Of a stretch of 64,000 nucleotides of DNA, positions 14,612 through 23,694 are shown in pieces. Made by a program: the position numbers and the translations under genes. Each line of letters starts with the position of its first letter. The first letter of the stretch is position 1. Source of the stretch: Sphingomonas_L flavalba_A (lineage in GTDB: Bacteria; Pseudomonadota; Alphaproteobacteria; Sphingomonadales; Sphingomonadaceae); contig NZ_CP180208.1 of the NCBI RefSeq assembly GCF_047553045.1, positions 2,728,001 to 2,792,000 of the forward strand, read 5' to 3'. The notes under the pieces are model-generated. The model was not told the DNA's origin. It did no database searches and saw only the letters and a program-made list of their open reading frames with translations.

Positions 14612-15919
14612 CTATCGGCTGCGGATCAGCGCCGCCGGACGGGGCGCTTCGCCACCGACGATAACGGCGTTTTGGAATTCGGCAATCGCGCGCTCGGCCG
14701 CAGCTGTGTCGGCGGCATGAACCAGCGCCAGCGGTCGCCCGGCGCCCACGGCTGCGCCCACCGGCGCGACCGCGCTGAACCCGACCGACAGGTCGATCGC
14801 ATCGGCGATCCGCCGCCGGCCACCGCCAAGGCCGATGATCGCCTCGCCGATCGCCCGCGCATCGACACGCTGGACGACACCGTCAGGCGCCGGCACCGGG
14901 CGGACCACCGGCGCCTGCGCCAGGTGCCGCCGCGGCCGCTCGACCAGGTCGGCCGGCCCGCCGTGCAACGCCACCATGCGCTGGAACGCCTCTGCCGCCC
15001 GTCCGCTCGCCAGCGCCGCTTCGCAGCGCGCCGCGGCATCGGCCGGGTCGGCAGCGAGGCCGCCCATCACCAGAAGTTCAGAACACAGCGCGATCGTCAC
15101 CGCATGCAGCCGCGGATCACGCGCGGCGCCGGTCAGATGAGCGATCGCCTCCGCCACCTCCAGCGCATTGCCGGCGCTCGCTCCCAGCACCGATCCCATG
15201 TCGGTGACCAGCGCGACTGCCGGCATGCCCATCGCCGCCGCCGCCGCGACGATCGCGTCGCCCAGCGCCCAGGCCTCCGCCCCGTCGCGCATGAACGCGC
15301 CCGACCCGGTCTTGATGTCCATGACCAGATGCTGGACCCCCGCCGTTGCCTTCTTCGACAGGATCGAGGCGACGATCAGCGGCGTCGACTCGATCGTCGC
15401 GGTCGCGTCGCGGACGGCGTAGAGCAGCCCGTCGGCCGGCGCGATGTCCGGCGTCTGACCGACAATCGCACAGCCCGCCCCGCACACCACCGCGCGAAAA
15501 CGGTCCGGCCCGCAGAAGGCGTCATAGCCGGGGATCGCCGCCAGCTTGTCGATCGTCCCGCCGGTGTGGCCAAGCCCGCGCCCGGCGACCATCGGCACAT
15601 AGCCGCCGCACGCGGCGACGATCGGCGCAAGCAGGAAGCTGACCTTGTCGCCGACGCCGCCGGTCGAATGCTTGTCGAGCGCCGGGCCGGGCAGCCCTTC
15701 CGCCCGCCAGTCGATGACGGTGCCGGATCGCGCCATCGCACCGGTCAGCGCCGCCGTCTCCCCGGCATCCATGCCGTTCAGGTAGATCGCCATCGCCAGC
15801 GCCGCGGCATGCTCGAGCGCGATCGACCGGTCGGCGAGAGCGGCGACAACCGCGTCGATCTGCGGGCGTTCCAGCGCCCGCCCGTCACGCTTAGCGCGAA
15901 TAATGTCCTGCATGCCCAC
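14612..15919 (-). CDS. deoA: Thymidine phosphorylase
   Basis: 435 residues; the enzyme splits thymidine with phosphate to thymine and deoxyribose-1-phosphate. The phosphate-binding KHSTGGVGDK lies at residues 83-92, and the family signature AGRGLGHTGGTIDKLAAIPG follows. A helical N-terminal domain, glycosyltransferase-like core and C-terminal PYNP domain are all covered. First gene of a deoA-nupC unit. The upstream gap of ~96 bp is shared with the divergent cyclophilin gene. Confidence 0.95.
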   Translation of the reverse strand: MGMQDIIRAKRDGRALERPQIDAVVAALADRSIALEHAAALAMAIYLNGMDAGETAALTGAMARSGTVIDWRAEGLPGPALDKHSTGGVGDKVSFLLAPIVAACGGYVPMVAGRGLGHTGGTIDKLAAIPGYDAFCGPDRFRAVVCGAGCAIVGQTPDIAPADGLLYAVRDATATIESTPLIVASILSKKATAGVQHLVMDIKTGSGAFMRDGAEAWALGDAIVAAAAAMGMPAVALVTDMGSVLGASAGNALEVAEAIAHLTGAARDPRLHAVTIALCSELLVMGGLAADPADAAARCEAALASGRAAEAFQRMVALHGGPADLVERPRRHLAQAPVVRPVPAPDGVVQRVDARAIGEAIIGLGGGRRRIADAIDLSVGFSAVAPVGAAVGAGRPLALVHAADTAAAERAIAEFQNAVIVGGEAPRPAALIRSR

Positions 15920-16015
15920 CGCGTTGCCCTAAACCATTTTTGTTACAGGCGGAATCGCCTGATCGACGCCGTGAGACCCCTTTTCGGGAACCGCTGCCCG
16001 TGCCATCCTCCGCCG

Positions 16016-16864
16016 ATGCTGCTCTCCCTCCTCGCCGCCACGGCTGCTGCCGGACTGTCCCCCACAGACATCGTCGCTCAGGCGCCGGCGGAGGCGTGGC
16101 GGGACATCGCGCCCGCCGACCTGCTGGTCATGACCCTGGCCGACGGCGGCACGGTGACGATCCAGCTCGCCCCCGGCTGGGCGCCGGTGCACGTCGCCAA
16201 CATCGCTACCTTCGCCACCGCGCGCTTCTGGGACGGCGCCGGCATCAACCGGGTGCAGGACAATTATGTCGTCCAGTGGGGGGACGCGACGCGAGCCGCG
16301 CCCGCCGCCGTCCAGCCGACACCGCCCGCCGAATATCAGCGGCCACTGGCCGGCACCGGTTTCCGTCCCCTCGGCTTTCCCGACGCCTATGCCCGCCAGA
16401 CCGGCCATGCCGGCGGCTGGCCGGTCGCGACCGATGGCAAGGGCAATGGCTGGCTGGTCCATTGCTACGGCATGGTCGGCGTCGGGCGGGACATGAGCCC
16501 GGATACCGGCACCGGGGCGGAGTTGTATGCGGTAATCGGCCACGCGCCGCGCCACCTCGACCGCAACATCGCGCTGGTCGGCCGTGTCATCGATGGCATC
16601 GAGCGGCTGAGCGCGCTGCCGCGCGGCACCGACGCGCTCGGCATCTATGCCGATGCCGCACAGCATGTACCGATCGCCAGCATCCGGCGCGGCGATTCGG
16701 GCACGACCGCCCCGGCCTGGCAATATCTTGCGACCGACAGCCCTACCTTCGCCGCCTATGCGACCGCCCGCGCCAACCGCCAAGATGCCTTCTTCAACCT
16801 GCCCGCCGGCGGCGCCGACATCTGCAACGTCCCGGTGCCGCTGCGCCGCAAGCCGGGCGGCTGA
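16016..16864 (+). CDS. Exported cyclophilin-type peptidyl-prolyl isomerase
   Basis: 282 residues from ATG 16016; the open frame upstream runs antisense to deoA and is ignored. A short signal peptide is likely (MLLSLLAATAAAGL), placing the enzyme in the periplasm. The cyclophilin domain covers ~35-235, with VTIQLAPGWAPVHVANI, an active-site Arg at ~79 (GINRVQDNYVVQWGD) and NGWLVHCYGMVGVGRD. It catalyses proline cis-trans isomerisation during protein folding. The insertions relative to minimal cyclophilins are common in this group of bacteria. Confidence 0.88.
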   Translation: MLLSLLAATAAAGLSPTDIVAQAPAEAWRDIAPADLLVMTLADGGTVTIQLAPGWAPVHVANIATFATARFWDGAGINRVQDNYVVQWGDATRAAPAAVQPTPPAEYQRPLAGTGFRPLGFPDAYARQTGHAGGWPVATDGKGNGWLVHCYGMVGVGRDMSPDTGTGAELYAVIGHAPRHLDRNIALVGRVIDGIERLSALPRGTDALGIYADAAQHVPIASIRRGDSGTTAPAWQYLATDSPTFAAYATARANRQDAFFNLPAGGADICNVPVPLRRKPGG

Positions 16865-16916
16865 TTCGGCACAGCCGGGGTTGCCCGCGCCCGCGATGCC
16901 ATTATCTGCTCTGGCT

Positions 16917-18857
16917 ATGAGCAGCCCCACCACGCCCCCCACCCCCGCCGCCCCGTTGATCGCCCGCGCCAAGCTGTTCGGCAATCCGAGCCGGGCAATG
17001 GGCAGGATCAGCCCGGACGGCGCCTGGCTGAGTTGGTTGGCGCCGCGCGACGGGGTGATGAACGTGTGGATCGCGCCCGTCGGCGACAGCACCGCCGCCC
17101 GGCCGATGACCGCCGAGACGGAACGGCCGATCGGCGAATATTTCTGGTCGCCCGACAGCAGCCGCATCCTGTTCGTGCAGGACAAGGGCGGTGACGAGAA
17201 TTTCCTGCTCTACGGCGTCGATGTCGCCACCGGCGCCGAAACCTGCCTGACCCCGTTCGACAATACCCGCGCGATGGTGGTCGGCACGTCGCACCGCATT
17301 CGCGACCGCATTCTCGTCGGCCTCAACAACCGCGACGCGCGCTGGCACGACGTCCACAGCCTCGACCTGACCACCGGTACGCTGACCGAGGTGATCCGTG
17401 GCGACGGCTATGCCGGCTTCCTCGCCGACGACAATCTGGATTTGCGGATGGCGCTGCGCCCGAACGCAGACGGCGGTTTCGATTTCTTTCACATCGCGGA
17501 CGGCGCCGTTGCCGAGGCCCCGTTTGGCACGACGACGCTGGAAGACGCGCTGACCACCCAGCCGGCCGGGTTCACCGCCGACGGCACGACGCTCTACTGG
17601 CTCGACAGCCGGGGCCGCAATACCGCCGCACTGATCGCGCAGGACGTGGCGAGCGGCGCGACGCGGATCGTCGCGGAAGACCCGCGCGCCGACATCGGCG
17701 CGGTAATGGCGGACCCGGTGACCGGCGTTGTCGATGCCTGGGCCGCCACCTATCTGCGCACCGAATGGACGGCGACGGCACCGGCGGTCGGTGACTCGCT
17801 TGCCTTCCTGCGCGACCGGCTGGACGGCGACATCACCGTCACCGCCCGCACCGACGCCGACGACAAATGGACCGTCGCCGTCGATCCGGTGACCGGGCCG
17901 CCCGCTGTCTATCTCTATGATCGCGCCCGGAACACGCTCAGCCTGTTCTACGTCAGCCGGCCGGAACTGGCCGACGCGCCGCTGGTCGCGATGCACGCGC
18001 TGGAAATCGCCGCCCGCGACGGGCTGACCCTGACCGCCTATCTCAGCCTGCCGCCGGGAAGCGATGCGGATGGCGACGGCGTGCCCGACGCGCCGGTGCC
18101 GATGGTGCTGCTGGTCCATGGCGGGCCGTGGGCGCGCGACGGCTATGGCTACAACCCTTACCATCAATGGCTGGCCAATCGTGGCTATGCGGTGCTGTCG
18201 GTCAATTTCCGCGGCTCGACCGGCTTCGGCAAGGCGTTCATCAGCGCCGGCGACCGGCAATGGGGCCTGAAGATGCACGACGACCTGATCGACGCGGTCG
18301 ACTGGGCAGTCGCTGAGGGCATCGCGGCGCGCGACAAGGTGGCGATCATGGGCGGCTCCTATGGCGGCTATGCGACGCTCGCCGGGCTGGCCTTCACCCC
18401 GACGGCATTTGCCTGCGGCGTCGACATTGTCGGCCCATCCAACCTGGGAACCCTGCTGAAGACGATTCCGCCCTACTGGACGGCGGGGATCGAGCAGTTC
18501 CACCAGCGGATGGGCAACCCGAACACGGCAGAAGGGCTGGAAGCGCTGAAACGTGCATCCCCCCTCTACAGCGCCGAGCGAATCGCCCGTCCGCTGCTGA
18601 TCGGCCAGGGCGCCAACGACCCACGCGTCAACAAGGCGGAATCGGACCAGATTGTCGCTGCGATGCAGGCGAAGGCGATCCCCGTCACCTATGTCCTGTT
18701 CCCCGACGAGGGGCATGGGTTCCACCGGCCGGAAAACAACATCGCCTTCAACGCGATCGCCGAGACGTTTCTCGCCCGCTGCCTGGGCGGCCGCGCCGAA
18801 TCGGAAGGCGGCGCTATCGCTGCATCGACCGCACAGTTCCTGTCCGGCGGCGAATGA
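16917..18857 (+). CDS. S9-family prolyl oligopeptidase-like serine peptidase
   Basis: 646 residues from ATG 16917 (MSSPTTPPTPAAP); an in-frame ATG at 16896 is possible. The N-terminal ~380 residues form the beta-propeller that screens substrates. The C-terminal alpha/beta-hydrolase carries the triad Ser481 (GGSYGGYA), Asp568 (GANDPRVN) and His600 (DEGHGF), with the oxyanion region VHGGPWARDGY. It is related to acylaminoacyl peptidases and cleaves short peptides. No signal peptide is evident, so it is probably cytoplasmic. Confidence 0.92.
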   Translation: MSSPTTPPTPAAPLIARAKLFGNPSRAMGRISPDGAWLSWLAPRDGVMNVWIAPVGDSTAARPMTAETERPIGEYFWSPDSSRILFVQDKGGDENFLLYGVDVATGAETCLTPFDNTRAMVVGTSHRIRDRILVGLNNRDARWHDVHSLDLTTGTLTEVIRGDGYAGFLADDNLDLRMALRPNADGGFDFFHIADGAVAEAPFGTTTLEDALTTQPAGFTADGTTLYWLDSRGRNTAALIAQDVASGATRIVAEDPRADIGAVMADPVTGVVDAWAATYLRTEWTATAPAVGDSLAFLRDRLDGDITVTARTDADDKWTVAVDPVTGPPAVYLYDRARNTLSLFYVSRPELADAPLVAMHALEIAARDGLTLTAYLSLPPGSDADGDGVPDAPVPMVLLVHGGPWARDGYGYNPYHQWLANRGYAVLSVNFRGSTGFGKAFISAGDRQWGLKMHDDLIDAVDWAVAEGIAARDKVAIMGGSYGGYATLAGLAFTPTAFACGVDIVGPSNLGTLLKTIPPYWTAGIEQFHQRMGNPNTAEGLEALKRASPLYSAERIARPLLIGQGANDPRVNKAESDQIVAAMQAKAIPVTYVLFPDEGHGFHRPENNIAFNAIAETFLARCLGGRAESEGGAIAASTAQFLSGGE

Positions 18858-18974
18858 CCGCCGCCGCGCGGATTCGCGGTCAGACCGTTCCACAACGGCG
18901 GCAATAACCTTGTTTGCGGGTGGCGCCTGTCCACGCGCATCGCTAACGAAGCCGCGCACAGCGATGAGGTTTCC

Positions 18975-20315
18975 ATGAAAATCACCATGATCGGTTCGGG
19001 CTATGTCGGGCTGGTTTCCGGCACCTGCTTTTCCGACTTCGGCCACGAAGTGGTGTGCGTCGACAAGGACGAAGCGAAGATCGCCGCGCTGAAGGACGGC
19101 CGCATTCCGATTTACGAGCCGGGGCTGGACGCGCTGGTTGCCAGCAACGTCCGCGCCGGGCGGCTGAGCTTCACCACCGACATCAAGGCCGGGGTGGCGG
19201 GCGCCGACGCCGTGTTCATCGCGGTCGGCACCCCGTCGCGGCGCGGCGACGGCCATGCCGACCTCAGCTACGTCTTCGCCGCCGCGCGCGAGGTCGCCGA
19301 GGCGGTGACCGGACCGACCGTGCTGGTCAACAAGTCGACCGTGCCGGTCGGCACCGGCGACAAGGTCGAAGCGATCGTCGGCGAGGCACGGCCCGATATC
19401 GCGATCGCCGTCGTCTCCAACCCGGAATTCCTGCGCGAAGGCGCCGCGATCGAGGATTTCAAGCGCCCCGACCGGATCGTCGTCGGCACCGACGACATCG
19501 GCGCGCAGAATGTGATGCGCGAACTGTATCGGCCGCTCTACCTCAACCGCTCGCCGATCCTGTTCACCGGCCGGCGCACGGCGGAACTGATCAAATACGC
19601 CGCCAACGCCTTCCTCGCGACCAAGATCACCTTCATCAACGAACTAGCCGACCTGGCCGAAAAGGCCGGCGCCGACATCAAGGACGTGTCGCGCGGCATC
19701 GGCCTCGACAACCGCATCGGCGCCAAATTCCTGCACGCCGGGCCGGGCTATGGCGGCTCCTGCTTTCCGAAGGACACGCTGGCACTGCTGCGCACGGCCG
19801 AGGAATATGACGTGCCGCTGCGCATCGTCGACGCGACGGTTGCCGCCAACGACCTGCGCAAGGTGGCGATGGGGCACAAGATCATCACGGCGCTGGGCGG
19901 CGACGTGAAGGGCAAGCGGATCGGCCTGCTCGGCCTGACCTTCAAGCCCAACACCGACGACATGCGCGACGCGCCGTCGTTGTCGATCGTGCCGGTGCTG
20001 CGCGACGCCGGGGCGGAAATCGTCGCCTACGACCCCGAAGGGCATGAAACCGCGAAGGCGGTGCTCGACGGCATCGGCTTCAAGGACAATGCGCTCGCCG
20101 CCGCCGAGGGCGCCGATGCATTGGTGATCATCACCGAATGGGATGCGTTCCGCGCCCTCGACCTGCGTCGGATCGCCGCGACAATGCGCAACCCGCTGCT
20201 TGTCGACCTGCGCAACATCTATGCACCCGACGATGCCGAGCGTGCCGGCCTTTCCTATGTCGGCATCGGCCGCGGCGCGTCCGGCGACAGCTCGCTCGAA
20301 CAGGCGAAAGGCTGA
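18975..20315 (+). CDS. ugd: UDP-glucose 6-dehydrogenase
   Basis: 446 residues; oxidises UDP-glucose twice with NAD+ to UDP-glucuronate for surface polysaccharides. The Rossmann NAD site is ITMIGSGYVGLVSG at the N-terminus. The catalytic Cys263 lies in GPGYGGSCFPKD, preceded by the substrate-binding helix ELIKYAANAFLATKI. The C-terminal domain starts around KRIGLLGLTFKPNTDDMRD. It heads a run of sugar-nucleotide genes, with rfbC beginning three bases after its stop. Confidence 0.95.
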   Translation: MKITMIGSGYVGLVSGTCFSDFGHEVVCVDKDEAKIAALKDGRIPIYEPGLDALVASNVRAGRLSFTTDIKAGVAGADAVFIAVGTPSRRGDGHADLSYVFAAAREVAEAVTGPTVLVNKSTVPVGTGDKVEAIVGEARPDIAIAVVSNPEFLREGAAIEDFKRPDRIVVGTDDIGAQNVMRELYRPLYLNRSPILFTGRRTAELIKYAANAFLATKITFINELADLAEKAGADIKDVSRGIGLDNRIGAKFLHAGPGYGGSCFPKDTLALLRTAEEYDVPLRIVDATVAANDLRKVAMGHKIITALGGDVKGKRIGLLGLTFKPNTDDMRDAPSLSIVPVLRDAGAEIVAYDPEGHETAKAVLDGIGFKDNALAAAEGADALVIITEWDAFRALDLRRIAATMRNPLLVDLRNIYAPDDAERAGLSYVGIGRGASGDSSLEQAKG

Positions 20316-20318
20316 GAC

Positions 20319-20885
20319 GTGGCCGTCCTCAAGATCGTCCCACGGCGCTTCGAGGACCCGCGCGGCTGGTTCAGCGAGACCTACAACCAGGCGCGCTACG
20401 AGAGTTTCGGCATCGCCGACGCCTTCGTGCAGGATAACCAGTCGCTGTCGCGGCCGGCAGCGACGCTGCGCGGCCTGCATTTCCAGCGGCCGCCGCACGC
20501 GCAGGCCAAGCTCGTCCGCTGCCTGCGCGGCCGGATCTGGGACGTCGCCGTCGACATCCGCGCCGGTTCGCCGACGCTAGGCCAGTGGGTGGCGGCGACG
20601 CTGACCGCCGACGGCGGAGAACAGCTCTACATCCCGACCGGCTTCGCCCATGGCTTCCTGACGCTGGAGCCAGATTGCGAGGTCGCCTACAAGACGTCGG
20701 CGCTCTACGCGCCGGAAAGCGATGCCGGCATCGCCTGGGACGACCCGGCCGTAGCCATCGCCTGGCCGCTGGACGGCGCGGCGCCGCAGCTTTCGGACAA
20801 GGACCGGGCGCTGCCCCGGCTAAACGGGATCGAAACCGGTTTCGCCTATGACGGCGTTCCGCTGACCCTGACGGAGTTGTCATGA
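20319..20885 (+). CDS. rfbC: dTDP-4-dehydrorhamnose 3,5-epimerase
   Basis: 188 residues, GTG start at 20319. The third enzyme of dTDP-L-rhamnose synthesis, epimerising C3 and C5 of dTDP-4-keto-6-deoxyglucose. The cupin fold shows QDNQSLSRPAATLRGLHFQ (residues ~38-56), KLVRCLRGRIWDVAVDIR and FAHGFLTLEPDCEVAYK. It overlaps rfbB by four bases (ATGA), so translation is coupled. Confidence 0.95.
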   Translation: MAVLKIVPRRFEDPRGWFSETYNQARYESFGIADAFVQDNQSLSRPAATLRGLHFQRPPHAQAKLVRCLRGRIWDVAVDIRAGSPTLGQWVAATLTADGGEQLYIPTGFAHGFLTLEPDCEVAYKTSALYAPESDAGIAWDDPAVAIAWPLDGAAPQLSDKDRALPRLNGIETGFAYDGVPLTLTELS

Positions 20886-21949
20886 GTGCGTTGCGTATCC
20901 TGGTTACCGGCGGCGCCGGCTTCATCGGCTCGGCGCTGGTCCGCCACCTGATTGCCGAGACGGAGCACAGCGTGCTGAACGTCGACGCGCTGACCTATGC
21001 GGGCAATCTTGCCTCGCTGGCACCGGTCGCCGACAGCAACCGCTATCGCTTCGTTCGCGCCGACGTGTGCGATCGCGACAGGATCGCGGCGCTGATCGCC
21101 GAATTCCAGCCGCAGATTATCACCCACCTCGCCGCCGAGAGCCATGTCGACCGGTCGATCGACGGCCCGGCGCAGTTCATCCAGACCAATCTCGTCGGCA
21201 CCTTCACCATGCTGGCGGCGGCGCTCGACCACTGGCGCGGGCTGGACGAAGCCGGCAAGGCGGCATTCCGTTTCCACCACATCTCCACCGACGAGGTGTT
21301 CGGCGCGCTCGGTGACGACGGCTATTTCACCGAGGATACCGCCTACGACCCGCGCTCGCCCTATTCGGCATCCAAGGCGGGGTCGGACCATCTGGTCAGC
21401 GCCTGGCACCACACCTACGGTCTGCCGACACTGATCACCAACTGCTCGAACAATTACGGTCCGTATCATTTCCCGGAAAAGCTGATCCCACTGGTCATCC
21501 TGAAATGCCTGGCCGGGGAATCGCTGCCGGTTTACGGCACCGGCCAGAACGTCCGCGACTGGCTGTATGTCGACGACCATGTCCGCGCGCTGGCGACGGT
21601 GTTCGAACGCGGCACGCCGGGCGAAAGCTACATGGTCGGCGGCCATTCGGAACGCACCAACCTGGCGGTGGTCGAGACGATCTGCGACACGCTGGACCGC
21701 ATCCGCCCGCGCGGCGACGGCGAAAGCTATCGGCGGCAGATCAGCTTCGTCGCCGACCGGCCGGGCCATGACTTCCGCTACGCGATCGACGCGTCGAAGC
21801 TGGAACGCGAGCTGGGCTGGCGCCCGCGCGAAAATTTCGAGAGCGGCATCGACCGGACGATCCGCTGGTATCTCGACAACGAGGCATGGTGGCGCCCGAT
21901 CCAGTCCGGTGCCTATGCCGGTGAGCGGCTCGGCCTGAAGAGCGCCTGA
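20882..21949 (+). CDS. rfbB: dTDP-glucose 4,6-dehydratase
   Basis: 355 residues. An extended short-chain dehydrogenase that converts dTDP-glucose to dTDP-4-keto-6-deoxyglucose. The NAD-binding motif is VTGGAGFIGSALV at the N-terminus; the catalytic motifs are HISTDEVFG (Thr, Asp, Glu) and SPYSASKAGSDHLV (Tyr-X3-Lys). Normal length. It sits in the rfbCBDA order inside the polysaccharide operon. Confidence 0.96.
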   Translation: MSALRILVTGGAGFIGSALVRHLIAETEHSVLNVDALTYAGNLASLAPVADSNRYRFVRADVCDRDRIAALIAEFQPQIITHLAAESHVDRSIDGPAQFIQTNLVGTFTMLAAALDHWRGLDEAGKAAFRFHHISTDEVFGALGDDGYFTEDTAYDPRSPYSASKAGSDHLVSAWHHTYGLPTLITNCSNNYGPYHFPEKLIPLVILKCLAGESLPVYGTGQNVRDWLYVDDHVRALATVFERGTPGESYMVGGHSERTNLAVVETICDTLDRIRPRGDGESYRRQISFVADRPGHDFRYAIDASKLERELGWRPRENFESGIDRTIRWYLDNEAWWRPIQSGAYAGERLGLKSA

Positions 21950-21952
21950 GCC

Positions 21953-22822
21953 GTGGCGCGCCCGGCGATTTTGGTCACCGGCGGCAGCGGGCAGGTCGGC
22001 ACCGGCCTGCGCCGGCTGGCCGACCGGTTCGGCGTGACTGTCGTCACGCCCGGCCGCGACACGCTCGACCTGACCGCGCCGGCATCGATCGCGGCGGCGG
22101 TCGCCAGCGGCGACTGGGCGGCGATCGTCAACTGCGCCGCCTATACCGCCGTCGACCGTGCCGAAAGCGAGCCGGAGACAGCCCATGCGGTGAACGCCAC
22201 CGCACCCGCATTGCTGGCAAAAGCGGCGGCGGCGCGTGGCATCCGCCTGATCCACGTTTCCACCGACTATGTTTTCGACGGCAGCAAGCCGACGCCTTAC
22301 GAAGAGGACGATCCGGTCGCACCGCTCGGCGTCTACGGCGCGTCGAAGGCCGCGGGCGAACAAGCGGTGCGCGCCGCCACGGCCGATCATGTCATCCTCC
22401 GCACGGCATGGGTGGTCAGCCCATGGGGCCAGAACTTCGTCAAGACGATGCTGCGCCTCGGCGCCGAGCGGCCGGAGCTGGGCGTCGTATCCGACCAGAT
22501 CGGCTGCCCGACCTCGGCCGAGGACATCGCCGCCGCGCTGCTACGGATCGCCACGAAGGGCGGGCCGGCCGGCACCTATCATTTCGTCAACGCCGGCGCG
22601 GCAAGCTGGTACGACCTGGCGACGGCGGTGTTCGAACGCACCGCCTTCACCCCGGTCGTCCGCCCGATCACCACCGCCGATTACCCAACGCCGGCACGAC
22701 GGCCGGCCAATTCCCGCCTCGCCACCGCGAAGATCACCCGCGACTATGCTATAGCGCCACGGCCCTGGCGCGAGGCGATCGACACCATCCTCGACGAACT
22801 GCTGGAATCGGAAAGCGCATGA
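21953..22822 (+). CDS. rfbD: dTDP-4-dehydrorhamnose reductase
   Basis: 289 residues, GTG start at 21953, three bases after rfbB. It performs the last step to dTDP-L-rhamnose with NAD(P)H. The nucleotide site is VTGGSGQVGTGL; STDYVFDGSKPTPY and VYGASKAAGEQAV supply the catalytic Tyr-X3-Lys. The four-base overlap with rfbA is ATGA. Confidence 0.95.
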   Translation: MARPAILVTGGSGQVGTGLRRLADRFGVTVVTPGRDTLDLTAPASIAAAVASGDWAAIVNCAAYTAVDRAESEPETAHAVNATAPALLAKAAAARGIRLIHVSTDYVFDGSKPTPYEEDDPVAPLGVYGASKAAGEQAVRAATADHVILRTAWVVSPWGQNFVKTMLRLGAERPELGVVSDQIGCPTSAEDIAAALLRIATKGGPAGTYHFVNAGAASWYDLATAVFERTAFTPVVRPITTADYPTPARRPANSRLATAKITRDYAIAPRPWREAIDTILDELLESESA

Positions 22823-23694
22823 AAGGCATCATCCTTGCCGGGGGCAGCGGCACCCGGCTCCACCCGGCGACGCTGGCGATCAACAAGCAGCTCCTGCCGA
22901 TCTACGACAAGCCGATGATCTATTACCCGATGTCGGTGCTGATGATGGCCGGTATCCGCGAGATACTGATCATCTCGTCGCCCGAATATCTCAACAACTA
23001 TCAGCGGTTGTTCGGCGATGGCGACCAGTTCGGCCTCAGCATAACCTACGCCGTGCAGCCGCGGCCGGAGGGGCTGGCTCAGGCGTTCCTGATCGGCCGC
23101 GATTTTCTCGCCGGCGGCCCAGGCGCGCTGGTGCTGGGCGATAACATCTTCTTCGGCGCGGGTTTGAGTGCGATCCTGAAGCGGGCGCGCGATCGCACAA
23201 GCGGCGCCACCATCTTCGCCTATCGGGTCGAGGACCCGCACGCCTATGGCGTGGTCGAACTGGACGCAGGCGGCCGGGCGCTGTCGATCGAGGAAAAGCC
23301 GGCTGAACCCAAATCCAACTATGCGGTGACCGGCCTTTATTTCTACGACGAACGGGTCTGCGACCTGGCGGCGCAGGTTCGCCCCTCGGCGCGCGGCGAG
23401 CTGGAGATCACCGACCTCAACCGCCTCTATATGGACGCGGGCGAGCTGTACGTCGAGCAGATGAACCGCGGCTATGCCTGGCTGGATACCGGCACCCACG
23501 ACAGCCTGATCGAGGCGAGTGAATTCGTCCGCACCCTGCAGAAACGGCAGGGGGTCCAGATCGCCAGCCTTGAGGAAATCGCGTTCAAGAACGGCTTCAT
23601 CGGCCACGACCAGCTCGTCGCGCGCGGCAAGCTGTTCGAAAAGACCGCCTATGGCCGCGCGCTGCTTGATCTGGCGGAGGATGCGCGCGGGTGA
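22819..23694 (+). CDS. rfbA: Glucose-1-phosphate thymidylyltransferase
   Basis: 291 residues from ATG 22819; the frame upstream overlaps rfbD and is not used. The enzyme joins dTTP and glucose-1-phosphate, the first step of dTDP-rhamnose synthesis. The nucleotidyltransferase signature is LAGGSGTRLHPATLAINKQL; metal and sugar contacts lie in VLGDNIFFG and AWLDTGTHDSLIEA. It overlaps the flippase gene by four bases (GTGA). Confidence 0.96.
   Translation: MKGIILAGGSGTRLHPATLAINKQLLPIYDKPMIYYPMSVLMMAGIREILIISSPEYLNNYQRLFGDGDQFGLSITYAVQPRPEGLAQAFLIGRDFLAGGPGALVLGDNIFFGAGLSAILKRARDRTSGATIFAYRVEDPHAYGVVELDAGGRALSIEEKPAEPKSNYAVTGLYFYDERVCDLAAQVRPSARGELEITDLNRLYMDAGELYVEQMNRGYAWLDTGTHDSLIEASEFVRTLQKRQGVQIASLEEIAFKNGFIGHDQLVARGKLFEKTAYGRALLDLAEDARG

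Noticed and set aside
14261..16015. Long N-terminal extension of the cyclophilin frame
   Set aside because: This part is antisense to deoA and nupC; the cyclophilin signal peptide begins at 16016.
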